DNA of 64,000 nucleotides from GCA-003244245 sp050699595 (GCA_050699595.1 JBOHFI010000023.1:1-64000), one strand, 5' to 3'. Counted from the stretch's first letter, positions 23,565 through 32,974 are shown. Notes: generated by a model from the sequence alone, not told the origin. Numbers and translations: made by a program.

Positions 23565-24836
23565 CTATCTATTTGGGTTAGGCCGGGCGGCCCAGCCGAG
23601 CGTGCCGAGGGCGATGAGCATCCAGACCGCCAGGTACCCGAACGCCACCGTGGGCGATGCGATGGTGTAGAGCAGCCCGGCGATAGCGCTGGCGGCGAGG
23701 TTCCCCGCAGCTTGGACGGTGGCCAGCAGTCCGAACGCTGACCCACGCAGCTCGACGGGGGCGAACGCGGCGACGGCAGCTGATTCGGCGGTCTCCGCAC
23801 AGCCGATGCCGATCCCGGCCAACACGAAAGCCACCCCCAGCAGCAGGATCGTCGGGCCGGAGACGGCGAAGACGAGATAGGAGACCAGGAACGCGCCCAC
23901 TCCGAGCGCGGTGACCAGCAGCGGACCTCGGCGGCCGAGCTTGTCCGACAGCCCGCCGGCCGGGAATGAGGTGACCGTGGCGGCAAGGTTATAGGCCACG
24001 TACAACGCGATCGCCATCTGAGTGGCCGCATGCACCCCACGACCGGGCGTCAGCACGTCGGTCGCGCGCAGAATCAGCAGCGTGGCCGCGACGTTGCCCA
24101 CCTCGAACGCGGTGAATCCGGCGATCACCCGCCCCAGCCGGCCCCGCAGCACCGGGCGGACCTGGGGCCGCAGTTTCTTAGGCTCGATGACCTTCGGCAG
24201 CGTGGCCTGGCGGATCGCGTAGACAATCGCCACCGCAGCCGACAGACCCGGGATGACCGACACCAGGATCGCGACTCGAATGCTGACCAGCGACACCAGC
24301 CCGAGCGCGAACAGCGGGCCGACGATCGCGCCGAGGTTGTCCATCGTGCGCTCGAACCCGTAGGCCCGCCCGTACGCCGAAGCCGGCACCACGTCAGCCA
24401 GCAACGCGTTGCGGGCCGGGACCCGCAGACCCCGAGCCGCCCACGCCGCGCCCCGCAGCACCCCCGCCGCCGCGACCGAGGTGCTCACCCCGATCAACGC
24501 GGAGAGCACCGCAGTGGCACAGTACCCACCGACCGCGACCGTGCGGCGGCGCTGGGGGTCATCGGCCAGGGCGCCGCCGACGAAGCGGCCCGTCCCGGCC
24601 AAGGCGTCGGAGATCCCCTCGATCAACCCCAGCGCGGCGGCCGGTGCCCCCAACGTCGAGGTCACAAAGCTCGCCAGCAACGCGGTGGGCACCTCGTGCC
24701 CGACATCGGCCAGGAAGCTCGCCGTCCCGATCCCCCGCACACCCGGGGTCAACCACACCCGGGGCGCAGCACCCGATGCATCAACCGTCGGGTCGGGATC
24801 GGCGTCCGCAGCGGCGGAACCACTCTGATCATGCAT
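23565..24836 (-). CDS. MFS transporter next to the arsenic operon
   Basis: This is a 423-residue major facilitator with about 12 hydrophobic segments. The loop 2-3 region reads GGALADDPQRRR and the second half has GGLSDKLGRRGPLLV, the repeated MFS signature. It lies 15 bases upstream of the longest arsR frame on the same strand, so it may be transcribed with the arsenic genes, though arsR probably has its own promoter. Substrate unknown; arsenic-related export is only a context inference. Confidence 0.8.
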   Translation of the reverse strand: MHDQSGSAAADADPDPTVDASGAAPRVWLTPGVRGIGTASFLADVGHEVPTALLASFVTSTLGAPAAALGLIEGISDALAGTGRFVGGALADDPQRRRTVAVGGYCATAVLSALIGVSTSVAAAGVLRGAAWAARGLRVPARNALLADVVPASAYGRAYGFERTMDNLGAIVGPLFALGLVSLVSIRVAILVSVIPGLSAAVAIVYAIRQATLPKVIEPKKLRPQVRPVLRGRLGRVIAGFTAFEVGNVAATLLILRATDVLTPGRGVHAATQMAIALYVAYNLAATVTSFPAGGLSDKLGRRGPLLVTALGVGAFLVSYLVFAVSGPTILLLGVAFVLAGIGIGCAETAESAAVAAFAPVELRGSAFGLLATVQAAGNLAASAIAGLLYTIASPTVAFGYLAVWMLIALGTLGWAARPNPNR

Positions 24837-24885
24837 ACACCACAGTATGAACAGACGCCTCTGCCTGTCGGACTGACGCGTGCAG

Positions 24886-25800
24886 TCAGCGGGTGGGGGT
24901 GACGGTGAGGCCTCTTGCTCGGAGGACTCGGCGTTCTATAGGAGCGAACACGAGGAGCTCGATGGCTACTCCGATCACCAGGATCAGGAAGATCGAGGCG
25001 ATCACGAGGTCCATCGCGTTCAGTTCCCGGCCGATGTTGAGCTGCTGTCCCAGACCGATGCCCAGCGCGGGCGAGTAGGTGATGAGCTCGGCGGCCATCA
25101 GCGATCGCCACGCGAACGCCCAGCCTTGCTTGAGACCGGCCAGGTACCCCGGCAGCGCCGCCGGCAGCAGCACGTGCCGAATCCGACCGACGGTGCCCAA
25201 CCCCAGCACCCTGCCAACCTTGTCGAGTAACGGTGGTACCTGGTCGAACCCGGCGAGCAGCCCATTTGCGATGGACGGGACGGCGCCGAGCAGCACCACC
25301 GCGTAGATCGCGGCGTCGGACAGGCCGAACCAGATGATCGCCGCCGGGACCCATGCGACCGACGGCAGGCTCTGCAGCCCGCTGACGAACGGACCGAGAG
25401 CGGCCCGTAACCACCGGCTTCGCCACATCGCCAGCCCGAGCACGGTGCCCACCACCAACGACGCCAGAAACCCCACAACCCCCCGGGACACGCTGATCGA
25501 GACGGCGTCGGCGGCCCGGCCGTCGCGCACCGTCTGACCGAAAGTCGCCAGCACGTCACGCGGGCTGGGCAGGGCATAGCTCGGTTTGAGGCCGGCACTG
25601 TAGGCCAGCTGCCAGAGCCCGATGAACGCCACCACCGCGACGAGCGGCGGCAGCACCGATCGCCGGAACACCGCCCCAGGCCCGGGTTTCGGTGGTAACG
25701 CGGGCGTCTCCAAGGCATCCAGCCCGGCCTCGAAGGCCCGGCTGTCCGGGATGGGCAGAGGCTTGTCGCCAACGGGCAGGGTCGTGTCGTCAACGGGCAT
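24886..25800 (-). CDS. ABC transporter permease, NitT/TauT family
   Basis: This is a 304-residue inner-membrane permease with six predicted helices. The BPD_transp_1 EAA-like loop is GYLAGLKQGWAFAWRSLMAAELITYSPALGIGLG. It pairs with the ATPase (11-bp overlap at its start) and the binding protein upstream; together they resemble Ssu/Tau importers for sulfonates. The solute class (sulfonate, taurine, nitrate) cannot be fixed from sequence alone. Confidence 0.88.
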   Translation of the reverse strand: MPVDDTTLPVGDKPLPIPDSRAFEAGLDALETPALPPKPGPGAVFRRSVLPPLVAVVAFIGLWQLAYSAGLKPSYALPSPRDVLATFGQTVRDGRAADAVSISVSRGVVGFLASLVVGTVLGLAMWRSRWLRAALGPFVSGLQSLPSVAWVPAAIIWFGLSDAAIYAVVLLGAVPSIANGLLAGFDQVPPLLDKVGRVLGLGTVGRIRHVLLPAALPGYLAGLKQGWAFAWRSLMAAELITYSPALGIGLGQQLNIGRELNAMDLVIASIFLILVIGVAIELLVFAPIERRVLRARGLTVTPTR

Positions 25801-26599
25801 GACGGCTGATCTCCGCTCGGAGGTGCTGGGTGATCTCGGTGGCCAAGGCGCTCACTCCCGGGGACTCGATCGCCCTGGGCTGGCTCAGCTCCAGGCGCCA
25901 CTCCCGGACGATCCGACCGGGCCGGGAGCTCATCAGCAAGACCCGCTGCCCCAGCCGGACGGCCTCACGCACGTTGTGCGTGACGAAGACGACGGACAGC
26001 CCTTGCGCCGACCACAGCCGGATGAGCTCCTCGTGCAGCACGTCGCGGGTGATGGCGTCGAGCGCGGCGAACGGCTCGTCCATCAGCAACAGCCGGCTGT
26101 CCTGGGCCAGCGCGCGGGCCAGCGCCACCCGCTGGCGCATCCCACCGGAGAGCTCGTGCACCCGCTTGCGGCCCTGCCCGGCGAGGTTCACCAGAGTGAG
26201 CAGCCGCTCGGCCTCCGTGCGGCGCTCCCGCCGGCCCACCCGGCGCGCCTTGAGCGCCAGCTCGACGTTGCCGGCCGCGGTCAGCCACGGCAGCAGGGCA
26301 GGCTCCTGAAACATCAGCGCCGCAGGGCCCACCGTGACCTCGATGCTTCCGGAGGTGGGTGTGCCCAGGCCGGCGATGAGCGAGAGCAGGGTGGATTTCC
26401 CACATCCGGAGGCGCCGAGCAGGCAGACGAACTCACCGGGCTCGACGTCCAGGTTGATCCGGTCGAGCACCGGTGGGCGGTCACGCTCGAAGACCTGGAC
26501 AAGCTGGGTGACGCGGACGCCGGCACTGCGCGCCGCGGGCTGCTCGGCCGCGTCCGGAGCGCGGCCGGTGGGCGTCGGCTGGAGGGTCCGATGTGTCAT
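25790..26599 (-). CDS. ABC transporter ATP-binding protein, NitT/TauT family
   Basis: This 269-residue ATPase has Walker A LLGASGCGKSTLL, Q-loop MFQEPALLPW, signature ELSGGMRQRVALARAL, Walker B RLLLMDEPFAALD and switch His VTHNVREAV. ATG 26599 is chosen; the frame runs open to 27199 without homology. It lies 5 bases after the binding-protein gene and overlaps the permease by 11 bases, which indicates one operon. Confidence 0.92.
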   Translation of the reverse strand: MTHRTLQPTPTGRAPDAAEQPAARSAGVRVTQLVQVFERDRPPVLDRINLDVEPGEFVCLLGASGCGKSTLLSLIAGLGTPTSGSIEVTVGPAALMFQEPALLPWLTAAGNVELALKARRVGRRERRTEAERLLTLVNLAGQGRKRVHELSGGMRQRVALARALAQDSRLLLMDEPFAALDAITRDVLHEELIRLWSAQGLSVVFVTHNVREAVRLGQRVLLMSSRPGRIVREWRLELSQPRAIESPGVSALATEITQHLRAEISRHAR

Positions 26600-26604
26600 G
26601 TTCG

Positions 26605-27708
26605 CTACTCCTTCCCGAGCCCGTCGGTCGACACGCTCGGCTGGTTCTGGTGGGTGAGGATCCGGTTGAGGACCGACAGGTCGTAGATGCCGTGCAGGTC
26701 GGCCCGCCTGGTGGCCACCCCCGCCGTCACCGCGTTCTCGGCGCTGCGTTGCAGGGACGCCGCGACGGGGTCGTCGGTGACCGTCAGGTCGTGCCAGGCG
26801 CGGTCGAGCACCTTCGGCGCCAAGGGTTTGCCGTTCAGCGCGTTGATGCCGTTGTTCACGGCGGTCTCGGCCTCGGCGGAGTGCTGGGTCGCCCACTGCA
26901 CCGCCTCGACGTGTCCCCGCAGTAAGGCCTCGACCGTCTGCGGGTAGCGCTCCAGGAACTCGGTGCGCACGATCAGCTGCGTGGTGACGAACCGGCCGCC
27001 GGGCCACAGGTCCCGCTCGTCGACCAGCACCGTGCCGCCGGCCTCCAGCACCAACCGGGACGCCCACGGCTCGGGCACCCAGGCGCCGTCGAGCTTGCCT
27101 GCCGTGAACAACGCGAGCGTTTGCGCGTTGGTGGTGGGCGTGATGGTGACGTCCCCGCCGCCCTGGATGCTGTTGCGCAGACCGTGGCCGGTCAGCCACG
27201 CGCGCAGCGCCACGTCCTGGGTGTTACCGAGCTCCGGGCTGGCCAGCGTCTTACCCCGCAGGTCCCCCACGGCGTTGATGCCCGGTCGGACAACCAGCTG
27301 GGCACCGCCGGAGGTGGCTCCGGCGATGATCCGGATCGCCTTGCCGTCGCTGCGCTGGAAGGCGTTGATCGCTGGGTTCGGGCCGACATACGCCGCGTCG
27401 AGGCTACCGCCGAACAACGCCTCGACCTCGGCGGGACCAGCGTCGAAAATCTGCGTTTTCAGCGTGGTGACGCCGAGTTCCTTGGCGATGAAGCCCCGGT
27501 TGACGCCGATGATGGCGGCAGCGTGCGTGACGTTGGCGAAGTAGCCCAGGCGCAAGCTAGGCGCTGGACCCGGCGCCGCACCGATACCGCGGTCACCACC
27601 GCCGCACCCCGTCACCGCGAGCACGAGAGCCCAGACAGCGATCAGGATGACCAGAACACGTGCGACAGCGGGTCTGTGACGAACAACTGCTCTGGGAGAA
27701 ACCGGCAT
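26605..27708 (-). CDS. Substrate-binding lipoprotein, SsuA/TauA-like
   Basis: This is a 367-residue binding protein. MPVSPRAVVRHRPAVARVLV leads a signal peptide ending in lipobox AVTGC (Cys35), so it is anchored outside the membrane. The mature part starts LRLGYFANVTHAAAI and has NitT/TauT-type motifs (GPNPAINAFQ, GKTLASPELGNTQDVALRAWL, DGAWVPEPWASRLV). In-frame starts further upstream (27750, 27783) are less likely because of signal-peptide geometry. First gene of the ABC operon. Confidence 0.87.
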   Translation of the reverse strand: MPVSPRAVVRHRPAVARVLVILIAVWALVLAVTGCGGGDRGIGAAPGPAPSLRLGYFANVTHAAAIIGVNRGFIAKELGVTTLKTQIFDAGPAEVEALFGGSLDAAYVGPNPAINAFQRSDGKAIRIIAGATSGGAQLVVRPGINAVGDLRGKTLASPELGNTQDVALRAWLTGHGLRNSIQGGGDVTITPTTNAQTLALFTAGKLDGAWVPEPWASRLVLEAGGTVLVDERDLWPGGRFVTTQLIVRTEFLERYPQTVEALLRGHVEAVQWATQHSAEAETAVNNGINALNGKPLAPKVLDRAWHDLTVTDDPVAASLQRSAENAVTAGVATRRADLHGIYDLSVLNRILTHQNQPSVSTDGLGKE

Positions 27709-27933
27709 GACGAGCGCGTCCTCGGCGTGCGGGGGCGCAAGGTGACGTCGCATTAGCACGGGGCGGCTAGGCAGCGCAACCACACGCCCGGCGGATGGCG
27801 GGTCGGGCAGGGTCAGGCCGACATACAGATCATGCTGCGGGTGCGCCCATAGTCGACGTGGCGGCGAACCACGAGCTTGAGGGACAGGGCGGGCACGAGG
27901 ACCACGTTACACGAACGAGTGACATCCGGACTC

Positions 27934-28515
27934 TCATGTTTTCTGGATTGGGGCCTGCCAGGGTTGCACCCACGAGCTGGCGGGCCAGCCCTCCACGGCG
28001 GCCATCAGCGGGAGGGCGGTGGCGCCGTCCAGTGACTCCCGGATGATGTCGGCATGGCCGGCGTGACGAGCGGTCTCCTCGATCAGGTGCAGCAGGACCC
28101 ACCGCACCGACCACGCCGTGACATCGCTCGGCAACCAGACCACGCCCTGGGGGACCGGCACCGCCTGCCCGAGATCGCCGATATCGGCGATGATCGCGTC
28201 GGTCTCCTTCGCCGCCTGGTCATACACGTCGAGCACGCCGGCCAAGGTCTCGCCCGGCTCGAGCCGGAAGCCGGCGTGGTGGCTCTCCGTCGACCACTCC
28301 CGGTCGCGCCGCAGGACAGCGAGCATCCACCCGCGCTCAGCGCGCGCGACATGCTTGATCAGCCCCGCGATACTGAGCGGGCTTGCGGTGGGGGCCGCCC
28401 GGGCCTGATCATCTGTCAGCCCGTGCGCGGTGAGGCGCAGTACCAGGCGCTGCTGAGCGAGGTAAGCCAGCAGCGCCTGGTACTCATCGGCTACCGGTGC
28501 AACGAGTCCAGGCAT
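27934..28515 (-). CDS. DinB-family (DUF664) protein
   Basis: This 193-residue four-helix-bundle protein has ASPLSIAGLIKHVARAERGWM and HLIEETARHAGHADIIRESLDG, which carry the metal-binding His positions typical of DinB/YfiT-like proteins. Many such actinomycete members are thiol-dependent (mycothiol) transferases, but the class here is uncertain. Single gene. Confidence 0.85.
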   Translation of the reverse strand: MPGLVAPVADEYQALLAYLAQQRLVLRLTAHGLTDDQARAAPTASPLSIAGLIKHVARAERGWMLAVLRRDREWSTESHHAGFRLEPGETLAGVLDVYDQAAKETDAIIADIGDLGQAVPVPQGVVWLPSDVTAWSVRWVLLHLIEETARHAGHADIIRESLDGATALPLMAAVEGWPASSWVQPWQAPIQKT

Positions 28516-28602
28516 GTGATGTACCTCCAGGTGCGCAATGTCGTGAACGGGACCGGTTCATCGTGGCACCGAACCCTGACAGTCTCGGCGCACGCCGTGG
28601 CG

Positions 28603-29505
28603 TTATGCGCCCCGCCCGGCGCGCACCGCGCGCAGCCACTCCCGGGCGGCGGTGAACCCGGCCTGGTCCGGACCAGGCCGGAGCGCGCCGGACCGGGGGT
28701 AGGAGCCGAGAAAGCGCATCCAGGTACACCGCCGATGCAGCTCGGCCAGTGCGTCGCCGACCGCGTCCTCGGATATGTGACCCTCGCAGTCCAAGAAGAA
28801 CCGGTACTGCCCCAGCTTGCATTTCGTGGGTCTGGACTCGATCCGGGTGAGGTTGATCCCGCGCAGGGCGAACTCCGCGAGCACCTCCAGCAGCGCACCA
28901 GGCCGGTCGACGGCCACTGCGACCAGCGAGGTGCGGTCTGTGCCCGTGGGGAGCGGCACCGTTCCCGGGCGGCGCAACAGCAGGAACCGGGTCTTTGCTT
29001 CGTCCCGATCGTGCACCCCGCCGGCCAACTCGGCGAGCGGGTAGTGCTGCAACGCGACCGGGGCACACACCGCGGCGTCGGCCTGGCCGTCGAGTACCGC
29101 GACCGCAGCGGCCGACGTGGAGGTGGTGAGCACCGTCGCCGCACTGGGCAGGTTCGTGACGAGCCAGCCTCGGACCTGGGCCGCGGCGTGCGGGTGGGTG
29201 GCCACGGTGCGCACATCAGCCACGCTGGTACCCGGACGGACCAGCACGCTGAACCGGATCGGTAACACCGCCTCGGCCACCGCCAGCACCGGCTCACCCT
29301 CGGTCATCGCGTCCAGGGTGGCCGGCACCGAACCCTCCACCGAGTTCTCCACCGGCACGCACGCCGCGTCCACCTGACAATCCCGCAGCGCCCCGATCGC
29401 CGCGTGTACCGACACCGCGGAACGGAACTCGTCACCGGGGGCCAGCACGTGCGCCGCCTGCTCGGCGAAGGTTCCCTCAGGTCCGAGATACGCGGTGACA
29501 GCCAT
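28603..29505 (-). CDS. pheA: Prephenate dehydratase
   Basis: This 300-residue enzyme converts prephenate to phenylpyruvate in phenylalanine synthesis. YLGPEGTFAEQAAH opens the catalytic domain; VPVENSVEGSVPATLD and the catalytic KTRFLLL motif follow. Residues from about 190 form an ACT domain with LTRIESRPTKCKLGQYRFFLD, the Phe feedback site (ESRP). Monofunctional, without chorismate mutase. It sits 9 bases downstream of the next gene on the strand. Confidence 0.95.
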   Translation of the reverse strand: MAVTAYLGPEGTFAEQAAHVLAPGDEFRSAVSVHAAIGALRDCQVDAACVPVENSVEGSVPATLDAMTEGEPVLAVAEAVLPIRFSVLVRPGTSVADVRTVATHPHAAAQVRGWLVTNLPSAATVLTTSTSAAAVAVLDGQADAAVCAPVALQHYPLAELAGGVHDRDEAKTRFLLLRRPGTVPLPTGTDRTSLVAVAVDRPGALLEVLAEFALRGINLTRIESRPTKCKLGQYRFFLDCEGHISEDAVGDALAELHRRCTWMRFLGSYPRSGALRPGPDQAGFTAAREWLRAVRAGRGA

Positions 29506-29514
29506 GACGCGAGC

Positions 29515-30393
29515 CTACGAGGGGTTGGGGAGCAGGCCTAGGCGGATCAGGTCGGTGACGGGGGCGGTCAGGGACACCGAGGCATAGCAGGCGAACACCT
29601 CGCGGACGACTCGCGAGGTGTGCTCGGACAGCGCGCCGGCCTCAGCGACCAAGGCGGCCGCGTCGGTACACCGCAGTGCCTCGCGCGCGCTGGCACCGGA
29701 CACCGCATGGGCGGTACCGACCAGCATGTTGAGCAGCCCGTGGTGGGTCAGCCCGGTGCTCTCGTCGTGATGGCGAACCGCATAGTGCAGCCCGGCGGTC
29801 GCCTTGAACGGCCGGCCGGTGCAGGTCGCGATGGCCAGGAAATCAGCCACCTCCTCGACGCTGGGAAAAGACTCCACGGACTTGCCGCCACACCGCAACT
29901 TGGGCCAGCAGCCGGCCTCGGCGACCCGGCGCACGCCCTGCAACCACTCTGGCCTGCCGCGGCGTGGCTCGACCACCCGAACCACGTCGTCCGGCACGAA
30001 CTCGGTGAGCTGAACCAACCACGTGGCGTCCACATCAGCCGGCGCCGGCACCTCGATCATCCGCAGATCCAGGAGCTTCGCGTTGTCCAGCGCGGTGGAG
30101 ATGGCCTTCGGCAGACCTCCCAGGCCGGTGTCGGCAACCAGCGACAAGGCCACCGGCCGCGCGGGACGAGCCTTGCGCAACGCACTCACCAGCGCGCCGA
30201 GCTGAGAGATCGGGCACAACAGGAAACCGATCACCCCGGCGTATGGCGCGCGGCAGGCGGCGAGGTGCGTCTTGACCGCGTCGACCACGCTGACCCCGGA
30301 CGGCGGTAACAACGTCGCGTCATCGACCAGCCGGGCCAGCAGGGGGGGAACACCGGGCGGGGCGGGGGGATGCAGATTCAGCACCGTCGACAC
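29515..30393 (-). CDS. Conserved hypothetical protein upstream of pheA
   Basis: This is a 292-residue soluble protein from GTG 30393 (VSTVLNLHPPAPPGVPPLLARLV). Conserved-looking blocks are LLPPSGVSVVDAVKTHL, PDDVVRVVEPRRGRPEW and the metal-site-like GLHYAVRHHD near residue 200 with nearby KATAGLHY. Its repeated beta-alpha pattern could be a barrel. It is probably co-transcribed with pheA. I do not recognise the family. Confidence 0.7.
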   Translation of the reverse strand: MSTVLNLHPPAPPGVPPLLARLVDDATLLPPSGVSVVDAVKTHLAACRAPYAGVIGFLLCPISQLGALVSALRKARPARPVALSLVADTGLGGLPKAISTALDNAKLLDLRMIEVPAPADVDATWLVQLTEFVPDDVVRVVEPRRGRPEWLQGVRRVAEAGCWPKLRCGGKSVESFPSVEEVADFLAIATCTGRPFKATAGLHYAVRHHDESTGLTHHGLLNMLVGTAHAVSGASAREALRCTDAAALVAEAGALSEHTSRVVREVFACYASVSLTAPVTDLIRLGLLPNPS

Positions 30394-30460
30394 TCGACGC
30401 ACCTTAGCCCGGGTCCGCCGGGCGCCGATCACCGCGCACCTTAATTCCTGCCTGAGCTCC

Positions 30461-30841
30461 CTACTCTGATGTGCTGGCTGACGCTCTGCGCACCTCACTA
30501 GTGACGCTGCGCTCAGCCACGAAAGACATCAACGGGATCGTGCCGGCCAGTGCCACCAGCACCATCCGCCCAGGCCGCCAGCGCACCGACGTCCCTAACA
30601 TGACCGTGGTGACGAGGTAGCCCATATAGAGAAATCCGTGCACAGGTGCGCTCCAGGCCAGCCGCCGGTCCCCGAAGCCGTAGTGCAGCACCACGGACGT
30701 CGTCAGCACGAGCAACATCACGCCGGTGGCGTAGGCGGCGATCCGGTATAGCACCAACCAGACTGCGGTGCTACCGCCGGTCCTGCTCAGCGAGCCGGCT
30801 GAGGTAGGCGTTGTACGCGGCGAGCTCATCGTCGTGGTCAT
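30461..30841 (-). CDS. DUF3817 integral membrane protein
   Basis: This 126-residue protein with three hydrophobic segments shows FRIAAY-like LYRIAAYATGVMLLVLTTSVVLHYGFGD, then HGFLYMGYLVTTVMLG and VLVALAGTIPLMSFVAER, the DUF3817 (YdzA-like) pattern. ATG 30841 gives a 71-base overlap with the upstream gene; a shorter N-terminus cannot be ruled out. Function unknown. Confidence 0.8.
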   Translation of the reverse strand: MTTTMSSPRTTPTSAGSLSRTGGSTAVWLVLYRIAAYATGVMLLVLTTSVVLHYGFGDRRLAWSAPVHGFLYMGYLVTTVMLGTSVRWRPGRMVLVALAGTIPLMSFVAERSVTSEVRRASASTSE

Positions 30842-31157
30842 CCTCCCGGATCGGTGGGTCAGTGGGGCGTCGAGCCGGCTTCTCGGTGGGCGCTGTCGCG
30901 GTAGGCACCGGCCCAGGACCAGGGGAGTTCCCCTCGGGGGCGCGGTGCCGCTCCAGCCACAGGAACCGGGCCCAGGCCACGGCGAGCACGACCGCGAACA
31001 ACGGCCACTGCAGCGCATAGCCCAGGTTCTGCCAATCCCCCGCAGGCGAGCGCGCCCGGTCCCACTGCCAGCGCCCCAGCCGGACGAACACCGCACAACA
31101 CACCGCGACCAGCAGGTGCCCAACCCACCACCGCCGGGCCAGCACGAACCGCCACAC
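30771..31157 (-). CDS. Small membrane protein of unknown function
   Basis: This 128-residue protein from GTG 31157 begins WRFVLARRWWVGHLLVAVCC. Two hydrophobic segments are followed by an acidic, Pro-rich cytoplasmic tail ending AYNAYLSRLAEQDRR. WxxxLxRRWW...LGRWQW resembles the N-terminus of SURF1-like proteins, but the chain is too short. It precedes the DUF3817 gene in the same orientation. Confidence 0.65.
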   Translation of the reverse strand: MWRFVLARRWWVGHLLVAVCCAVFVRLGRWQWDRARSPAGDWQNLGYALQWPLFAVVLAVAWARFLWLERHRAPEGNSPGPGPVPTATAPTEKPARRPTDPPIREDDHDDELAAYNAYLSRLAEQDRR

Positions 31158-31256
31158 GTGCTCACGATACGCGCGGTGCGGGGACGCCGAGCACTCCCGG
31201 TCTCGGTGACGATGGGTGGGTACCGGAGGGTCGGAGGTGGCGGATAGCGTCAGGGA

Positions 31257-32048
31257 GTGAACAGGGAGGTACGGCGGTGGCTGGCGCCGTCGCGGCCGGA
31301 GCAGCCCGCCGTGGTCACCGATCCGGGGCAACGCCGGGCGCTGGTCGTCGAGATCGTCGTGGTCGGGGCGGTGACCCTGGGATTGTCCGGACTGCGCAGC
31401 CTGCTGGCGCTGCTGGACGCGCTGCTGGTTCCGGGGTCCCTGGCCGATCAGTCGGTGGCGATCAACGCGCCGGTGCGCAGGACCGAGCTGCTGGACCTCG
31501 CCTACCAGCTCACCGGGGTGATCCAGTTGCTGGCCTGGGGTGCGCTGGGCTGCTACCTGCTGTGGCGCAGCGGTATCGCACCGCGCAGTCTCGGGCTGGA
31601 CCGCCGGCCGACCGGCCGGGACGCGGGCCTGGGCGTCGGGCTTGCCGCGGTCATCGGCGTACCGGGGCTGGGCTGGTACTTCCTGGCTCTGGCGGCCGGC
31701 CTCAACCGCACCGTGCTGCCCTCCACGCTGGCCGACACCTGGTGGCGAATCCCGGTACTGGTCGCCTCGGCGGTGGCCAACTCACTGGCCGAGGAGCTGC
31801 TGGTGGTGGGGTACCTGATCACCCGGTTACGCCAGCTCGGGTCAGGTGAGGGCGCCACCGCGCTCACCAGCGCGGTACTGCGCGGCAGCTACCACCTCTA
31901 CCAGGGATTCGGCGGTTTCCTAGGAAACCTGGTGATGGGCCTGGTGTTCGCGAGATTCTGGCAACAAACAAACCGCCTATACCCCCTCATCACCGCCCAC
32001 GCCCTCATCGACACCATCGCCTTCACCGCCTACCCCCTCCTCCGCTAA
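31257..32048 (+). CDS. CPBP-family intramembrane metalloprotease
   Basis: This 263-residue membrane protein has an ABI/CPBP domain: ANSLAEELLVVGYL carries the EE motif, LRGSYHLYQGFGGFLGN the second His motif, and LITAHALIDTIAF the third. About seven hydrophobic segments. Such proteases are implicated in prenyl-protein processing or bacteriocin immunity; nothing local ties it to either. Its stop codon lies in a hairpin shared with the facing gene. Confidence 0.88.
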   Translation: MNREVRRWLAPSRPEQPAVVTDPGQRRALVVEIVVVGAVTLGLSGLRSLLALLDALLVPGSLADQSVAINAPVRRTELLDLAYQLTGVIQLLAWGALGCYLLWRSGIAPRSLGLDRRPTGRDAGLGVGLAAVIGVPGLGWYFLALAAGLNRTVLPSTLADTWWRIPVLVASAVANSLAEELLVVGYLITRLRQLGSGEGATALTSAVLRGSYHLYQGFGGFLGNLVMGLVFARFWQQTNRLYPLITAHALIDTIAFTAYPLLR

Positions 32049-32066
32049 CCCCGGGGTTAGCGGAGG
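32039..32066. terminator. 28-bp perfect palindrome containing both convergent stop codons
   Basis: CCTCCGCTAACCCC (32039-32052) is followed directly by its reverse complement. The plus-strand TAA (32046-32048) and the minus-strand TAA (32057-32059) both lie in the arms. It should act as a bidirectional terminator for the convergent genes. Confidence 0.8.
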
Positions 32067-32956
32067 GTGAGTTGGCGGGCGTTGAGGGCGTTGCGGGCGC
32101 GGCGTTCGGGAGGGGTGAGGGGGGTGGGGGACAGGGCTTGGGTCAGGCGCAGCGCGAAGGCTTCTGCGGGGGCGATCCACTCTCGGGCGTGCCGCTCGGG
32201 GTCGAGATCCCAGACCGGAACGAGCACGCCGTGGGCGCGAAACGAGCCGGCGAACCGGGAGCCCTCGCCGAGAGTCAACTCATCACGGGCCGCCAGTCGG
32301 GCCAGCGCGGTGAGCAGCTGTTCTTCCGGCTCCGGGCGAACCCACCTCAGGTGGGCCTTATCGCCGGCATCGACCCAGTAGGCGGCCTCGACGCCCACCC
32401 CGGTGACCGCCTCGGTCGGCATGATCGCGGCGTTGGCTCGCTGCAACGATGCCGCCACCTCACCGGACGGGGGTACCTCGCCGGGGACCCACCAGGTGAA
32501 GTCGGGATACAGGGTGACGTCGAGCGGTGTGTCGGCGCGCAGCAGATCCGGCAGCCGGATCTGCTCACCCTCGGCCGTGGTGGCGGCCGCCGGGAGCACC
32601 GAGCCGGGTTCCGCGGTCAGCGCCCAGCTCAGCGCCCGGCCGAGGTCCCGGGACAGGTCCCCGGAACGGGCCAACACCTGCATGCCGACCAGCGCCGCAC
32701 CGTCGGGCCGCACCACCGCCGCAGCCGCCGTCGGCAACACGGTAGCCAGCGTGACGTCCCGGCCGACCGGCCGCGCCAGTGGTAGTGGTGCCGTTGCCGA
32801 CGGCACGAACTCGCGCAGCGCGACGAGCTGGCACTCCGCGGCCAGGCCCGCGAAGGGACGGCTGACGTGGGCGTCCGGAGCGCCACCCGGGGCGCCGTGG
32901 CAGGCCTTATACCTCTTGCCCGAGCCGCATGGGCACGCCTGGCGGGGGTTGGTCAT
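32057..32956 (-). CDS. DUF5926 protein with N-terminal SEC-C motif
   Basis: This 299-residue protein begins with a zinc-binding SEC-C motif (ACPCGSGKRYKACHG) as at the SecA C-terminus, followed by a domain that matches actinomycete DUF5926 proteins by overall layout (LVALREFVPSATAPL, YPDFTWWVPGE, HLRWVRPEPEEQLLTALARL). SEC-C motifs mediate contacts with SecB, ribosomes or metals. Role unknown. Its 3' end is in a shared hairpin terminator. Confidence 0.82.
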   Translation of the reverse strand: MTNPRQACPCGSGKRYKACHGAPGGAPDAHVSRPFAGLAAECQLVALREFVPSATAPLPLARPVGRDVTLATVLPTAAAAVVRPDGAALVGMQVLARSGDLSRDLGRALSWALTAEPGSVLPAAATTAEGEQIRLPDLLRADTPLDVTLYPDFTWWVPGEVPPSGEVAASLQRANAAIMPTEAVTGVGVEAAYWVDAGDKAHLRWVRPEPEEQLLTALARLAARDELTLGEGSRFAGSFRAHGVLVPVWDLDPERHAREWIAPAEAFALRLTQALSPTPLTPPERRARNALNARQLTLR

Positions 32957-32974
32957 GGGGGCACGCTATCGCGT

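Noticed and set aside
27709..27850. Short RRH-type leader peptide or SAM riboswitch before the ABC transporter operon
   Set aside because: A frame starting MRRHLAP exists, but it reads straight into the binding protein and lacks the Cys-rich end of known leader peptides; no riboswitch core was recognised.
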